Assembly (NCBI GenBank): GCA_029007725.1
Contig: JAQXIJ010000021.1
Span: forward strand, 1-64,000
DNA from: Bacillota bacterium
Lineage (GTDB): Bacteria; Bacillota; Clostridia; UBA1381
Direction: 5' to 3'
Length of the DNA stretch: 64,000 nt
Shown here: positions 26,673 through 35,398 of the stretch, one piece after another
Numbering within the stretch: position 1 is the first letter of the stretch
Layout of the letters: every line of letters starts with the position of its first letter
The notes under the pieces: model-generated
Database searches by the model: none
What the model was told of the DNA's origin: nothing
What the model saw: the letters and a program-made list of their open reading frames with translations, nothing else
Made by a program: the position numbers and the translations under genes

Positions 26673-26701
26673 ATTATATAAAATTATATGTAAATTGTCA
26701 A
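26673..26701 (-). promoter_or_regulatory. Consensus promoter of the alaS operon
   Basis: Minus strand TTGACA (26696-26701), 17-bp spacer, TATAAT (26673-26678): a perfect sigma-A promoter, about 50 bases from the alaS ATG. Confidence 0.88.
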
Positions 26702-26760
26702 CATTTAATTGAATTTTCCCATTAGCTATGATAAAATATATGTATAAAATGGAGGTTGCT

Positions 26761-26898
26761 ATGTCAGATTTAGTCTTAACAGTAATACTTCTCATTCTCG
26801 CCATTCTCGCACTGCGCTCAATCCTAAAGCGCAAAGGCAAATGTTGCGGTTGCTCCGGTGACTGTTCAAAATGCAGTGTCAAGGGCGAAAAAAAATAA
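26761..26898 (+). CDS. FeoB-associated Cys-rich membrane protein (45 aa)
   Basis: A very short gene with a good ribosome-binding site (GGAGG six bases before the ATG). Residues 5-20 are a membrane helix; a basic RSILKRKGK follows, then a CCGCSGDCSKC cluster with five cysteines. This is the pattern of the FeoB-associated Cys-rich membrane protein family, usually found next to feoB and thought to help iron uptake. Here it stands alone, 13 kb from feoAB, on the plus strand between alaS and the SLH gene, closed by a terminator at its stop codon. Confidence 0.8.
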   Translation: MSDLVLTVILLILAILALRSILKRKGKCCGCSGDCSKCSVKGEKK

Positions 26899-26922
26899 AA
26901 CTGCCGAAGCAGTTTTATTTTT
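26890..26922. terminator. Bidirectional terminator between the Cys-rich gene and the SLH gene
   Basis: AAAACTGC (26897-26904), loop CGAA, GCAGTTTT (26909-26916), with a T-rich tail on the plus strand and an A-tract upstream that gives T-run on the minus strand. It overlaps the stop codon of the 45-aa gene and ends one base before the SLH gene stop at 26923. Confidence 0.85.
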
Positions 26923-29388
26923 TTATTTTCCGGTAACAACCGTTACAACTCTTACTATTCCACCGTCATTTTTTGCCTTATCGGAATAAAGCGTAACAGA
27001 AGTAATGTTTTTCAGTGCATCAAGTTCATCAACGGTTATTGACTGCATATTGTCGGTGTTTGTTATATTAACAATCTTTACATTTGCGTCCATTTTGTAT
27101 ATTTCGGAACCCAGCATAATTCTGCTGCCCTCAACTGCTCTTATTGAGCTTGCAGAACCGATTTTTGTAAGCGCAACCAGCTTTGACAACTGTCCGCCAT
27201 TAGTTTTGTATCCTACTGCCGATCCGATGGATGTCCTTATTCCGCCCACCGTATTGAGCGCATATGAGGTCGACTGTCCGTCCGAATAAATCTTATATCC
27301 AACCGTCTGTTTTTCATCGCCTACTTTAATTCTCTCAAATCCGCTTATAACGCCATAGTTATATGTGTTTTCAAGATTTTTCACATACAATATTGCAATA
27401 TCTCCGAAAGAATTTGCCGTCACACCGTTAATTACCTGAATATCCTCTAAGGTCTTTGCCGTCAAATTGTCAAAATCAAGCAACTCGCAGGAAGCAACCG
27501 CTGCATCATCATCCGACGTCCTCTGAATAATCGCTGCGTCTTTGAGCACATATTTACCGTTTATTGTACGCTGATTAAGGTCAATTTCTCCGGCAAACGC
27601 GCCCTTATCCGAAATTCTCTGGCTCGTCAGTACCGCAACTCCGTTATCATAGCTTATATTTACAAAATTTCCTATGATGCTCTTGTAATCCTTTGCGGTT
27701 ACAATGTCATATGTCTGACCGTCGGTCATAAACACCGATGCAATATTTTCTGTATTACCCTCATTATCGCCTTCAGTTGCGACCCTTGATGACGTTGACA
27801 AAAGGACACCGTAGCTAAAGTAGTCAAAGTCGGAATTATTATCTATTGCAAACACAATTTTGTCGTTTTTACCCAAAAGCAAGGTTACCTTATCTCCGAT
27901 TTTATACGCGCCGCTTGAAGCATCAAGCTTTCCTGTTGCGGCGGAATAACCTATTTCATAAGATTTTCCGCCTACAGTTACCGATTCAACATATGCCTTC
28001 GACGGACTTGCGCTGTAATAAACACCGGTAACCTTTTTTGAATAAACTTCCATTGTGTTTGACTTTGTATTGTAATATACAACATCGTTTATGCGAATAT
28101 CTCCAAGTTCTGCTGCCTTTCCGTCTCGGTATACAATCAGATTGCTTTTATTTATCGGTGTTCCCTCAAGGCTATCTGCGTCATCAGAATAATTTTTCGT
28201 TGCACGGACAGGGTCAATGTCATTTTCGCTGCCTATAACCGCAATGCTCCACGCGCCGTAGCTGTTGCCATAGAAGGTAACGTCTGTACCGGCTGTTATG
28301 TGCTGCTTTGCCGCCGCATAGGTCTGCTTTGAATTATCATAATAAGTAACAAAGCTGTCTTCAAACTTAAACGTACCCTTCAAACCCTGTGTGGATGTAT
28401 ACTCAAGGGTATTGTCAGTTAACTTGTTTGCAACAACCGTCAAAGAATAAATTTCTTTCTTTGACGAATCGTAATTTTTATATGTTACAAGATATCCGTC
28501 CCTATCTATAACGGCATGCTTATACACGCTTCCCTCTGACGTTGTCATTTGCGTTTTACTTATATATGTAGCTGCATTGTTAAGCTTAAGGTTTCCCGCA
28601 AGTATGCTCGTGTTGTTTCCGTCTATATCAAGAACAAGCGCGTCATCAAGCACGGTATATCCGATTGTTTCAAGATATGTGTCTGCAGATGATGCGCTGC
28701 TTTGCGAAGCATAACCCTGTTGTGCCTCCAAAGTGCTCATTTGCTGCGCAGCTGCATTTGTCTGCTGAACAGACGAATTACCGGCTTTTGTAACCGCCGT
28801 GCCGCTGCCGCTTGACGGCTTTGCAAACAGTGCATTATCCACCAAAATCGCCGCTGTACCCCGCGAAAGAGGAACATATGCGTTATAGTTCATATCTCCG
28901 GTTATTCCGAGCGAAGTAGCTGCGGTAACATAATTATCCGGCCAGTAATAGCCTACGTTTGTTTCATCATAGCCAAGTACACGCATAAGAATAGTAAGTG
29001 CTTCGCCGTAGCTTATGGTTTTGTCAGGGCCGAATGAACCATCGGAATATCCCGACAGAATTTTCTTCTGAACTGCATAGTTTACATACGGTGCGAACCA
29101 TCTGCCCTGCGCCACATCATAGAAGCTTGAAGTTGAGCTTGATGATTTTGCGGCTGTGTCCTCATCCATCATGCAGATTACGATTTTTGTAAATTCCGCT
29201 CTTGTTATCTGATTTCCTGCTCTAAAGGTGTTGTCATCATACCCGTTTATTATGCCTAGGTCCTGAAGCCGTATTGCAGATTCATAGTACGAAGCCGAGC
29301 TGTCCGCATCGGTATATGCAGCAAACACCGGCGAAAATACACACAGAGCAAGTATTGCAGAAAGCATCATGCTGATAAATTTCTTCAT
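26923..29388 (-). CDS. Large secreted SLH-domain protein, C-terminal part unrecognised
   Basis: An 821-aa exported protein. Residues 1-23 are a signal peptide (AFA before YTDAD). Three SLH repeats fill about 24-190 (TRAEFTKIVICMM in the first, SDGSFGPDKTISYGEALTILMRVLG in two parts in the second, SRGTAAILVDNAL in the third). A Ser/Gln/Ala-rich linker (about 195-240) leads to a 580-residue beta-rich region with many Tyr, Asp and Ser and no catalytic motif that I recognise. It probably is an S-layer or other wall-bound structural protein. It sits 26 bp after the MacB-type permease, so it may share its transcript. The order SLH first, unknown second is common in clostridia. Confidence 0.85.
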   Translation of the reverse strand: MKKFISMMLSAILALCVFSPVFAAYTDADSSASYYESAIRLQDLGIINGYDDNTFRAGNQITRAEFTKIVICMMDEDTAAKSSSSTSSFYDVAQGRWFAPYVNYAVQKKILSGYSDGSFGPDKTISYGEALTILMRVLGYDETNVGYYWPDNYVTAATSLGITGDMNYNAYVPLSRGTAAILVDNALFAKPSSGSGTAVTKAGNSSVQQTNAAAQQMSTLEAQQGYASQSSASSADTYLETIGYTVLDDALVLDIDGNNTSILAGNLKLNNAATYISKTQMTTSEGSVYKHAVIDRDGYLVTYKNYDSSKKEIYSLTVVANKLTDNTLEYTSTQGLKGTFKFEDSFVTYYDNSKQTYAAAKQHITAGTDVTFYGNSYGAWSIAVIGSENDIDPVRATKNYSDDADSLEGTPINKSNLIVYRDGKAAELGDIRINDVVYYNTKSNTMEVYSKKVTGVYYSASPSKAYVESVTVGGKSYEIGYSAATGKLDASSGAYKIGDKVTLLLGKNDKIVFAIDNNSDFDYFSYGVLLSTSSRVATEGDNEGNTENIASVFMTDGQTYDIVTAKDYKSIIGNFVNISYDNGVAVLTSQRISDKGAFAGEIDLNQRTINGKYVLKDAAIIQRTSDDDAAVASCELLDFDNLTAKTLEDIQVINGVTANSFGDIAILYVKNLENTYNYGVISGFERIKVGDEKQTVGYKIYSDGQSTSYALNTVGGIRTSIGSAVGYKTNGGQLSKLVALTKIGSASSIRAVEGSRIMLGSEIYKMDANVKIVNITNTDNMQSITVDELDALKNITSVTLYSDKAKNDGGIVRVVTVVTGK

Positions 29389-29414
29389 ATTTCTTTCCTT
29401 TCCTATAAATAGTT

Positions 29415-30608
29415 TTATTCTGAACGCAATGCATCAATAGGATGCAGTTTTGCCGCTTTTTTTGCAGGCGCAAGTCCAAAGAATATGCCAATGAACAGCG
29501 AGAAGCAAAAGCTTGTTATTACCATGCTAGGCTGTGCCACAAACTGCATATTTATCAGCTTGCATACCAACTGCCCGACTCCGCACCCGAACAAAATTCC
29601 CACAATTCCGCCCATTGCGCTTAGTATCATCGATTCTATCAGAAATTGCAGAAGAATGTCGGTTGTTCTTGCACCAATAGCCTTTCTTATGCCTATTTCA
29701 CGCGTTCTTTCGCTTACCGAAACGGTCATAATATTCATGATTCCTATACCGCCGACAACCAGTGATATTGCGGCAATTCCGGCAAGCATGGTAGTCATTG
29801 TACCCATTATATCATTTACGGTATCAAGCATTTCGGCAACACTTTGTACCGAAAAACCGTCATCTGTTCCCAGTTTGTTAGCTATGAAGCGTTTCAACTC
29901 CGTGGTTGCAGCGTCAACGGTATCCTCTGATGTTGCATTGAAATAATAGTTTGATATGCTCTTGTTTTTCAGAAATCTTATAGCCGTCGTATACGGAATG
30001 GTGATTTTGTTATCCTGCGAGGTTTCGCTGGAATCGCCGCTTTCTTCATATACACCGATAATTTTAAATGCTCTGCCATTTAGTTTTATCGTTTGTCCTA
30101 TTGGATTAATACCAGAGAAATATTCCTGAACTATGTATGTACCTACAATACAGACAAATGAGCGCTTGTTGACATCGGAATCGGACAGAAATCTTCCGGT
30201 GTCTAAACCGATGTCTTTTATATCGGCATAGCTTGCATCATATGCGTAAAGCGGCGACATGCCGTTGTTATTCCCTACCTTGACCTGAACCGTTCCGTTT
30301 ATAGCCGGAGACATAGCTTCAACAAGAGTCGGATTGTCGTCAAGAAACTTTTGCATATCTTCTATATCTATACTTCGGGTTGAAGAATTGAATCCTCCCC
30401 TTGACATAGAAACGGTAATCATCCTCGTTCCGAGTGAGGACAGCGAATCTGTTATCTGCGAAGTTGCGCCGTTGCCTATTCCGGTAAGGACTATTACCGA
30501 CGCAACACCGATTATGATTCCGAGCATTGTCAGCGCAGATCTGCCCTTGTTGCTTAAAATGCTTTTCATTGACATTTTTATAGATTGATTAATTTTTGAA
30601 AATATCAT
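29415..30608 (-). CDS. MacB-type ABC transporter permease
   Basis: A 397-aa membrane protein with one N-terminal helix (ALTMLGIIIGVASVIVLTGIG), a large extracytoplasmic MacB_PCD domain (about 50-260) and three C-terminal helices of the FtsX domain with SERTREIGIRKAIGA (about 300). It is a mechanotransmission permease of the MacB/LolCDE kind rather than a classic solute channel. It overlaps the ATPase gene by four bases (ATGA). Confidence 0.93.
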   Translation of the reverse strand: MIFSKINQSIKMSMKSILSNKGRSALTMLGIIIGVASVIVLTGIGNGATSQITDSLSSLGTRMITVSMSRGGFNSSTRSIDIEDMQKFLDDNPTLVEAMSPAINGTVQVKVGNNNGMSPLYAYDASYADIKDIGLDTGRFLSDSDVNKRSFVCIVGTYIVQEYFSGINPIGQTIKLNGRAFKIIGVYEESGDSSETSQDNKITIPYTTAIRFLKNKSISNYYFNATSEDTVDAATTELKRFIANKLGTDDGFSVQSVAEMLDTVNDIMGTMTTMLAGIAAISLVVGGIGIMNIMTVSVSERTREIGIRKAIGARTTDILLQFLIESMILSAMGGIVGILFGCGVGQLVCKLINMQFVAQPSMVITSFCFSLFIGIFFGLAPAKKAAKLHPIDALRSE

Positions 30609-31402
30609 CTGCCGTCACCTCCGCTGCCGAAATCCGCATGAAGGTCGGCGTCAAGTTCAGCCATCTTGCCGTGTTCATTATCGCCGATATCCGAGCCCTT
30701 TACGTTTTCCGCACCTGCCATATCGCTGCTGTTGTCAATATCGCTCGTTATCTTTCCGTCACGGATTGTCAGAATCCTTTCCGCCTGCTTTGCAATGTTC
30801 AAATCATGAGTGATAATTACTATTGTGTTTCCCTCTTCGTGCAAATCGTGCAACATCTGCATGATTTCAATGCCAGACTTTGAGTCAAGGGCTCCTGTAG
30901 GCTCATCGGCAAGAATCAGCGATGGATGTGCAGAAAGTGCTCTCGCGATCGAAACTCTTTGCTGCTGACCTCCCGAAAGTTCTGTCGGCTTATGGTGCAT
31001 TTTATCCTCAAGTCCCACACGTGCCAAAGCTTCCATTGCCATTTTTTCGCGTTTTCCTGCCGGAATCCCACGATAAATCAACGGCAGTTCTACATTTTCA
31101 AGTGCCGATAATTTTGTCAGAAGATTATACTGCTGAAAGATAAATCCAATTTTTTTGTTTCTTAGATCAGCAAGCTGATTATCACTCATCTTACTGACCT
31201 CTACGCCCTCTACCCAGTATTTTCCGCTAGTAGGAACATCAAGGCAGCCTATCATATTCATAAGTGTGGATTTACCGGAACCAGAAGGGCCTATTATTGA
31301 TACAAATTCATGAGGTTTTATGTGCAAGCTTACGCCGTCGAGCGCATTCAGCTCGGTATCACCCATTTTATATACCTTTTTTATGTTTTCCAGTCTAATC
31401 AT
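30605..31402 (-). CDS. MacB-type ABC transporter ATP-binding protein
   Basis: A 265-aa ATPase with Walker A GPSGSGKST (about 39-47), Q-loop FIFQQYNLLT, signature LSGGQQQR (about 143), and LADEPTGALDSKS. After about residue 218 it has an acidic, Gly/Asp-rich extension of about 45 residues ending DFGSGGDGR, which is longer than in usual family members. It pairs with the permease downstream and the MacA-like adaptor upstream (12 bp). Confidence 0.95.
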   Translation of the reverse strand: MIRLENIKKVYKMGDTELNALDGVSLHIKPHEFVSIIGPSGSGKSTLMNMIGCLDVPTSGKYWVEGVEVSKMSDNQLADLRNKKIGFIFQQYNLLTKLSALENVELPLIYRGIPAGKREKMAMEALARVGLEDKMHHKPTELSGGQQQRVSIARALSAHPSLILADEPTGALDSKSGIEIMQMLHDLHEEGNTIVIITHDLNIAKQAERILTIRDGKITSDIDNSSDMAGAENVKGSDIGDNEHGKMAELDADLHADFGSGGDGR

Positions 31403-31414
31403 GCCAAATCACCC

Positions 31415-33187
31415 TTATCTTGGGCCGCCGCCGCTTGGACCGCCGCCCATTCCGCCGCTCGGGGCGCCGCCCATTCCGCCGTGACCGCCCATCATCATCA
31501 TGTTATTGTTTCCCGATGATTCAACGGTCTGGCGGTAAATCAGGTCGCCCTCGTTAACACCTCTGATTATCTCGGTATAATCGTCACCAGATATTCCGAT
31601 TTCGACCTCTACAGCCTTATATCCGTCCGGTGCCTGTGGCATACCGTCCTTAGCCGCGCTGTCCGGTGCATTTTCCCCATTTGTCGGTGTCATACCGTCC
31701 GTTTTTCCCGGCTTTTCGTTTTTCTTCTTTTCTCCGGAATCATTTTTTCTTTCTGCATTTTCGTCTTTTACGAACAGATAATTCTTATTTTTAACTGTTT
31801 TCAAATCTTCCGTAGGCACTCTCAAAACATCCGAAGCGGACTGAACAATTACCGTTGCGTCAATGTTCATGCTGGGGCGAAGATTTCCCGGATTGTCAAT
31901 TTCAACCTCTGCAGTATATGTAGTTACGCCGTTTGAGGCAGTACCCTCAACCGATACCTTAGTAATTATACCCTGGTATTCCTCATCGGGCAGCGCGTCG
32001 CAGGTTACATCAACTGTCTGACCGACCGCAACCTTGCTTACGTCCAGTTCGTCTATCTCAAGATCGAATTTCAGCTTTGAAATATCCGCAACAACCATCA
32101 TCACTGTTGAAGAATTGGTCTTATCGATAGTATCACCGGCTTTTGAATTTTTGGTTATAACTGTACCGCTTATAGGCGAAGTAATGCTGTAGTCATCAAG
32201 CTCCTCTTGCGACTGCTGCATAGAAATCCCTGCATTTCTGTAAGACAGACTGCTGTCCTCAATTTTGTTTGATATCGTATCGCTTGTCAGTGTTGCAATA
32301 AGCGCACCCTTTTCAACATAGTCACCGTTCGCACGGTATACCTTGGACACCGTTCCGTCAACCTCTGCGCTAATTGTTCCGGAAGATGAATTTTCAATCG
32401 TTCCGTATCCCGGACTTACAAGTGAGCCAACACTTCCGCCAACGTCAAGGCCTTCATAAAATGCGCCCGGATTGTCAAAGATTATAGTAACGTCATACAA
32501 CTTCGAACCATCGCTGCCGGCATATGAAACCGCTGCCTTGTGTGTAACGGTTCCGTCAACCGAACTCATGTGCTGCGAACTCGTTATTCTCGCCACGTCG
32601 CCGACTGCTATGCTTCCTATCTGTGCCTGTGTAAACGGCAGGTCAACCTGCATTTTTTTTGTATTTGCAACAGTTGCAATGGTTGTGCCCATTTTTACGT
32701 TCTCTCCGACTTTTACTGTAAGTCCCGAGATAACACCGCTGTTTTTCGCGACAATCCGCAATTTATCTGCGTCCTTTACTGCTTCATTATAATTGTTGCG
32801 ACTCTGCTCAAGAGAAATCCGCTGTTTTTCCAAATTCAAATCTGTATTTGAAGAATCAAATTTATACAGCACATCGCCCTTTTGTACCGTATCACCGACA
32901 TCGTACGGACTTGAAATGATATCGCCGCTTACCATAGGTATAATTTCATATCTTTCGTATGGCTCGATAGACGCGTTTCCGGTTATGGTAACCTCTACAT
33001 CTCCGCGTGTAATCTCATCGGTATCATTTGACGTCGTTGTCGGAATATTCTTTTTTCCTTTGCCCAGTGTCACAACCGCTGCAACAACGACAACTGCCAC
33101 AATCAGGGTAAGGGCTGCTTTTTTCTTTGTAGGCTTAAAGACATTTTTTAACTTTTCCTTATCAAAGAATCTCTTTTTCCTTTTCAA
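31415..33187 (-). CDS. MacA/HlyD-type periplasmic-adaptor homologue with Gly/Met-rich tail
   Basis: A 590-aa membrane-fusion protein. A cytosolic basic stretch and one membrane helix (about 25-43) anchor it; then a biotinyl-lipoyl-like half (SPYDVGDTVQKGDVLYKFD at about 90-108), helical hairpins, a second lipoyl-like half and beta-barrel region up to about 440. It ends with a Lys/Glu/Pro-rich linker and a tail of Met, Gly, His and Pro (MMMMGGHGG, about 555-563, then GG repeats). In Gram-positives such proteins work with MacB-like ABC pairs. The TTG start at 33187 follows AAGGAGG by eight bases. First gene of the adaptor-ATPase-permease-SLH set. Confidence 0.88.
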   Translation of the reverse strand: MKRKKRFFDKEKLKNVFKPTKKKAALTLIVAVVVVAAVVTLGKGKKNIPTTTSNDTDEITRGDVEVTITGNASIEPYERYEIIPMVSGDIISSPYDVGDTVQKGDVLYKFDSSNTDLNLEKQRISLEQSRNNYNEAVKDADKLRIVAKNSGVISGLTVKVGENVKMGTTIATVANTKKMQVDLPFTQAQIGSIAVGDVARITSSQHMSSVDGTVTHKAAVSYAGSDGSKLYDVTIIFDNPGAFYEGLDVGGSVGSLVSPGYGTIENSSSGTISAEVDGTVSKVYRANGDYVEKGALIATLTSDTISNKIEDSSLSYRNAGISMQQSQEELDDYSITSPISGTVITKNSKAGDTIDKTNSSTVMMVVADISKLKFDLEIDELDVSKVAVGQTVDVTCDALPDEEYQGIITKVSVEGTASNGVTTYTAEVEIDNPGNLRPSMNIDATVIVQSASDVLRVPTEDLKTVKNKNYLFVKDENAERKNDSGEKKKNEKPGKTDGMTPTNGENAPDSAAKDGMPQAPDGYKAVEVEIGISGDDYTEIIRGVNEGDLIYRQTVESSGNNNMMMMGGHGGMGGAPSGGMGGGPSGGGPR

Positions 33188-33219
33188 TTTCCATTCCTCC
33201 TTGCTGCTTTCTATGAATA

Positions 33220-33228
33220 ATTATACCA
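33220..33228 (-). promoter_or_regulatory. Extended -10 promoter of the MacAB/SLH operon
   Basis: Minus strand TGGTATAAT: an extended -10 (TG-n-TATAAT) with TATAAT at 33220-33225, about 33 bases before the start codon. No good -35 is present, which fits an extended -10 promoter. Confidence 0.55.
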
Positions 33229-33297
33229 GCAAACTGTTTATTCATTGTGTACAACATATGAACATCCTGTAAATGTTTCCAGTATATAATTTTTATA

Positions 33298-35199
33298 TTA
33301 TTTCACCTTTTTAAAAATTTTAACTGCATACCTCGGCATATCTATATAGTATATTCCGTCCTCGGATGAATAATTTTCATTATGAAATACTCCGTAGAGT
33401 TCACAAATTCCATAACGCGCTACATCCAGTCTAAAGCATTCTGCATCACCAGAATTTATCAGAACTATATAGCTTTCAATTTCGTCATAGCGTATAAAGC
33501 CATAGCCATTATTGATTTTATAGACTGTTTCAAATTCGCCACTTCTGAAAACCTCGTTTTCATTGCGCAGAGCTATATTTTTTCGGTAAAATTCTATAAG
33601 CACATCGTCCTCGTCTCCCCAAGGATAGCAACTGCGGCAGAAGGGATCTCGGTAACCCTCGACACCTGCTTCATCTCCGTAAAAAACACACGGCACACCG
33701 GGCATAAGCATCTGCATGGTCACAAGGCATCTGCATTTGCTGACCGCAAGTCCTCTGCTGTAATCGTCAAGCTTTGCCCGCGCCTGTCGGTCCTTATCAT
33801 TGTCGATTTCGCGTACGCCCATGACCGTCATGATTCGTTCAACATCATGACTTGACAAAAAATTCATCGTTGAATAATATGCCGGCTTAGGATAATTCTC
33901 TTTCAGGCTCATTATACGCGCGTCAAATTCTTCCGCATCGATATACTCGTTTATATACTCAATAAGTGCGCTTCTTAACGGATAGTTCATCACTGAATCC
34001 AGCTCGCTGCCCAAAAAATATTCGCGCTTTTCGCCATAGCTTTCCTTGTTTGAGGCATCCTCCCAAACCTCGCCGAGTATAACAGCGTCACTGTCCTGCT
34101 TTTTAACCTCGCTGCGCAAAATCTTTACAAAAGAGTCGGGAAGCTCATCTACAACGTCCAGTCTCCATCCGCGTGCGCCGCATTTAAGCCATTTTTTCAC
34201 CACTGCGTCATCATCGCGCAGAATATAATCGCGGTAAGATTCGGAGTTTTCTTCGACTTGCGGGAGCGTGTCTATGCCCCACCATGATTCGTATTCATCG
34301 GGAAATTTCGTAAATCTGTACCAGTCATAGTACGGCGAATCTTTAGACTGAAACGCGCCCAGCGAATCATATTTCCCGTATTTGTTAAAATACAGGCTGT
34401 CGCTTCCGGTATGATTAAGTACCCCATCCAGAATTATCGATATTCCATGCTTTTTCGCCTCGGCGCAAAGGTGCTCAAAGTCCGCTTGAGTACCGAACAT
34501 AGGGTCTATTTTTTTGTAATTTCCGGTGTCATATTTATGATTTGAATACGCCTCAAAAATCGGGTTTAAATACAGACACGATATTCCGAGCTCCTTCAAA
34601 TATGGCAGTTTTTTTTCTATTCCCTTTAAATTTCCTCCAAAAAAATCGTTTGCAAGATATTTTCCTCCGAACTGCTCGCTTTTATAATATGGTGTTTCTC
34701 CCCAATTGCGGCGGATGATGTCTTCCCTTTCTCCCAAAAATTCACCACCCGGATTTCCGTTAAAAAATCTGTCTGGGAAAATCTGATAGCAAACCGAGTT
34801 TTTCCACCAATCCGGAGTTTGAAAGCTTTCATCATAAACCGTAATCTGAAATTTATTTGAAGGAGGTTCGGTATAAATTTTTCCAAGTCCTCCCAGATTT
34901 TCTTCGTTGTTTCCGTAAAATATTCTGTTCTCATGCGATGCGATATCAAAATAATACCACAGATTTCCCACATCGTCGGGCATTTTTATCCTTGCCTCAT
35001 ACACGCACGCGCCGAAAAGCGAATACACGTATGACATATTTACGCTTTTCTTGGTATCTTTAAATGCAGAGCACACCCTTATATGCGTAGGTATGCCGAA
35101 ATTCACCAGTGAGAGCCGCAGCGTCACCTCAGTATTTTTTGTAACCGCGCCGAACGGCATGCGATAAAGCTCCACTCTCGAATTATGTTCAATCTTCAT
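33298..35199 (-). CDS. GH13 alpha-amylase-family glucan hydrolase (neopullulanase/maltodextrinase-like)
   Basis: A 633-aa cytosolic enzyme, no signal peptide. The first ~120 residues form a beta-sandwich (CBM34-like), followed by the catalytic barrel starting at SVCYQIFPDRFFNG. Four conserved regions are present: DGVLNHTG (region I), ARGWRLDVVDE with the nucleophile Asp (about 347), VILGEVWED with the acid Glu (about 375), and SSHDVERI (about 450). The N-domain plus barrel arrangement suits neopullulanase, cyclomaltodextrinase or maltogenic amylase, acting on imported or stored glucans. It follows glgA-glgP with a terminator between. The exact product specificity is not visible. Confidence 0.9.
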   Translation of the reverse strand: MKIEHNSRVELYRMPFGAVTKNTEVTLRLSLVNFGIPTHIRVCSAFKDTKKSVNMSYVYSLFGACVYEARIKMPDDVGNLWYYFDIASHENRIFYGNNEENLGGLGKIYTEPPSNKFQITVYDESFQTPDWWKNSVCYQIFPDRFFNGNPGGEFLGEREDIIRRNWGETPYYKSEQFGGKYLANDFFGGNLKGIEKKLPYLKELGISCLYLNPIFEAYSNHKYDTGNYKKIDPMFGTQADFEHLCAEAKKHGISIILDGVLNHTGSDSLYFNKYGKYDSLGAFQSKDSPYYDWYRFTKFPDEYESWWGIDTLPQVEENSESYRDYILRDDDAVVKKWLKCGARGWRLDVVDELPDSFVKILRSEVKKQDSDAVILGEVWEDASNKESYGEKREYFLGSELDSVMNYPLRSALIEYINEYIDAEEFDARIMSLKENYPKPAYYSTMNFLSSHDVERIMTVMGVREIDNDKDRQARAKLDDYSRGLAVSKCRCLVTMQMLMPGVPCVFYGDEAGVEGYRDPFCRSCYPWGDEDDVLIEFYRKNIALRNENEVFRSGEFETVYKINNGYGFIRYDEIESYIVLINSGDAECFRLDVARYGICELYGVFHNENYSSEDGIYYIDMPRYAVKIFKKVK

Positions 35200-35358
35200 A
35201 AAAAAATCTCCATTCCTATGCCCAAAACCGCCTGAAAATTAAAATCCCATGAAACATTTCAGGATAGATGCTTTTATACCGTCTATTCCGTTATGGGTAA
35301 TAAAACATGAAAAAAGCTTTATTTAAAGCACTTTTCCATGCAAAAGCTTCTTTAACCT

Positions 35359-35392
35359 GCAAAAGGGACTGTCATGCAGCAGTCCCTTTTAA
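35359..35392 (-). terminator. Terminator of glgA-glgP
   Basis: AAAAGGGACTG (35361-35371) pairs with CAGTCCCTTTT (35380-35390) on an eight-base loop. On the minus strand the hairpin begins nine bases after the glgP stop and ends with TTTT. Confidence 0.85.
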
Positions 35393-35398
35393 AGCTGA

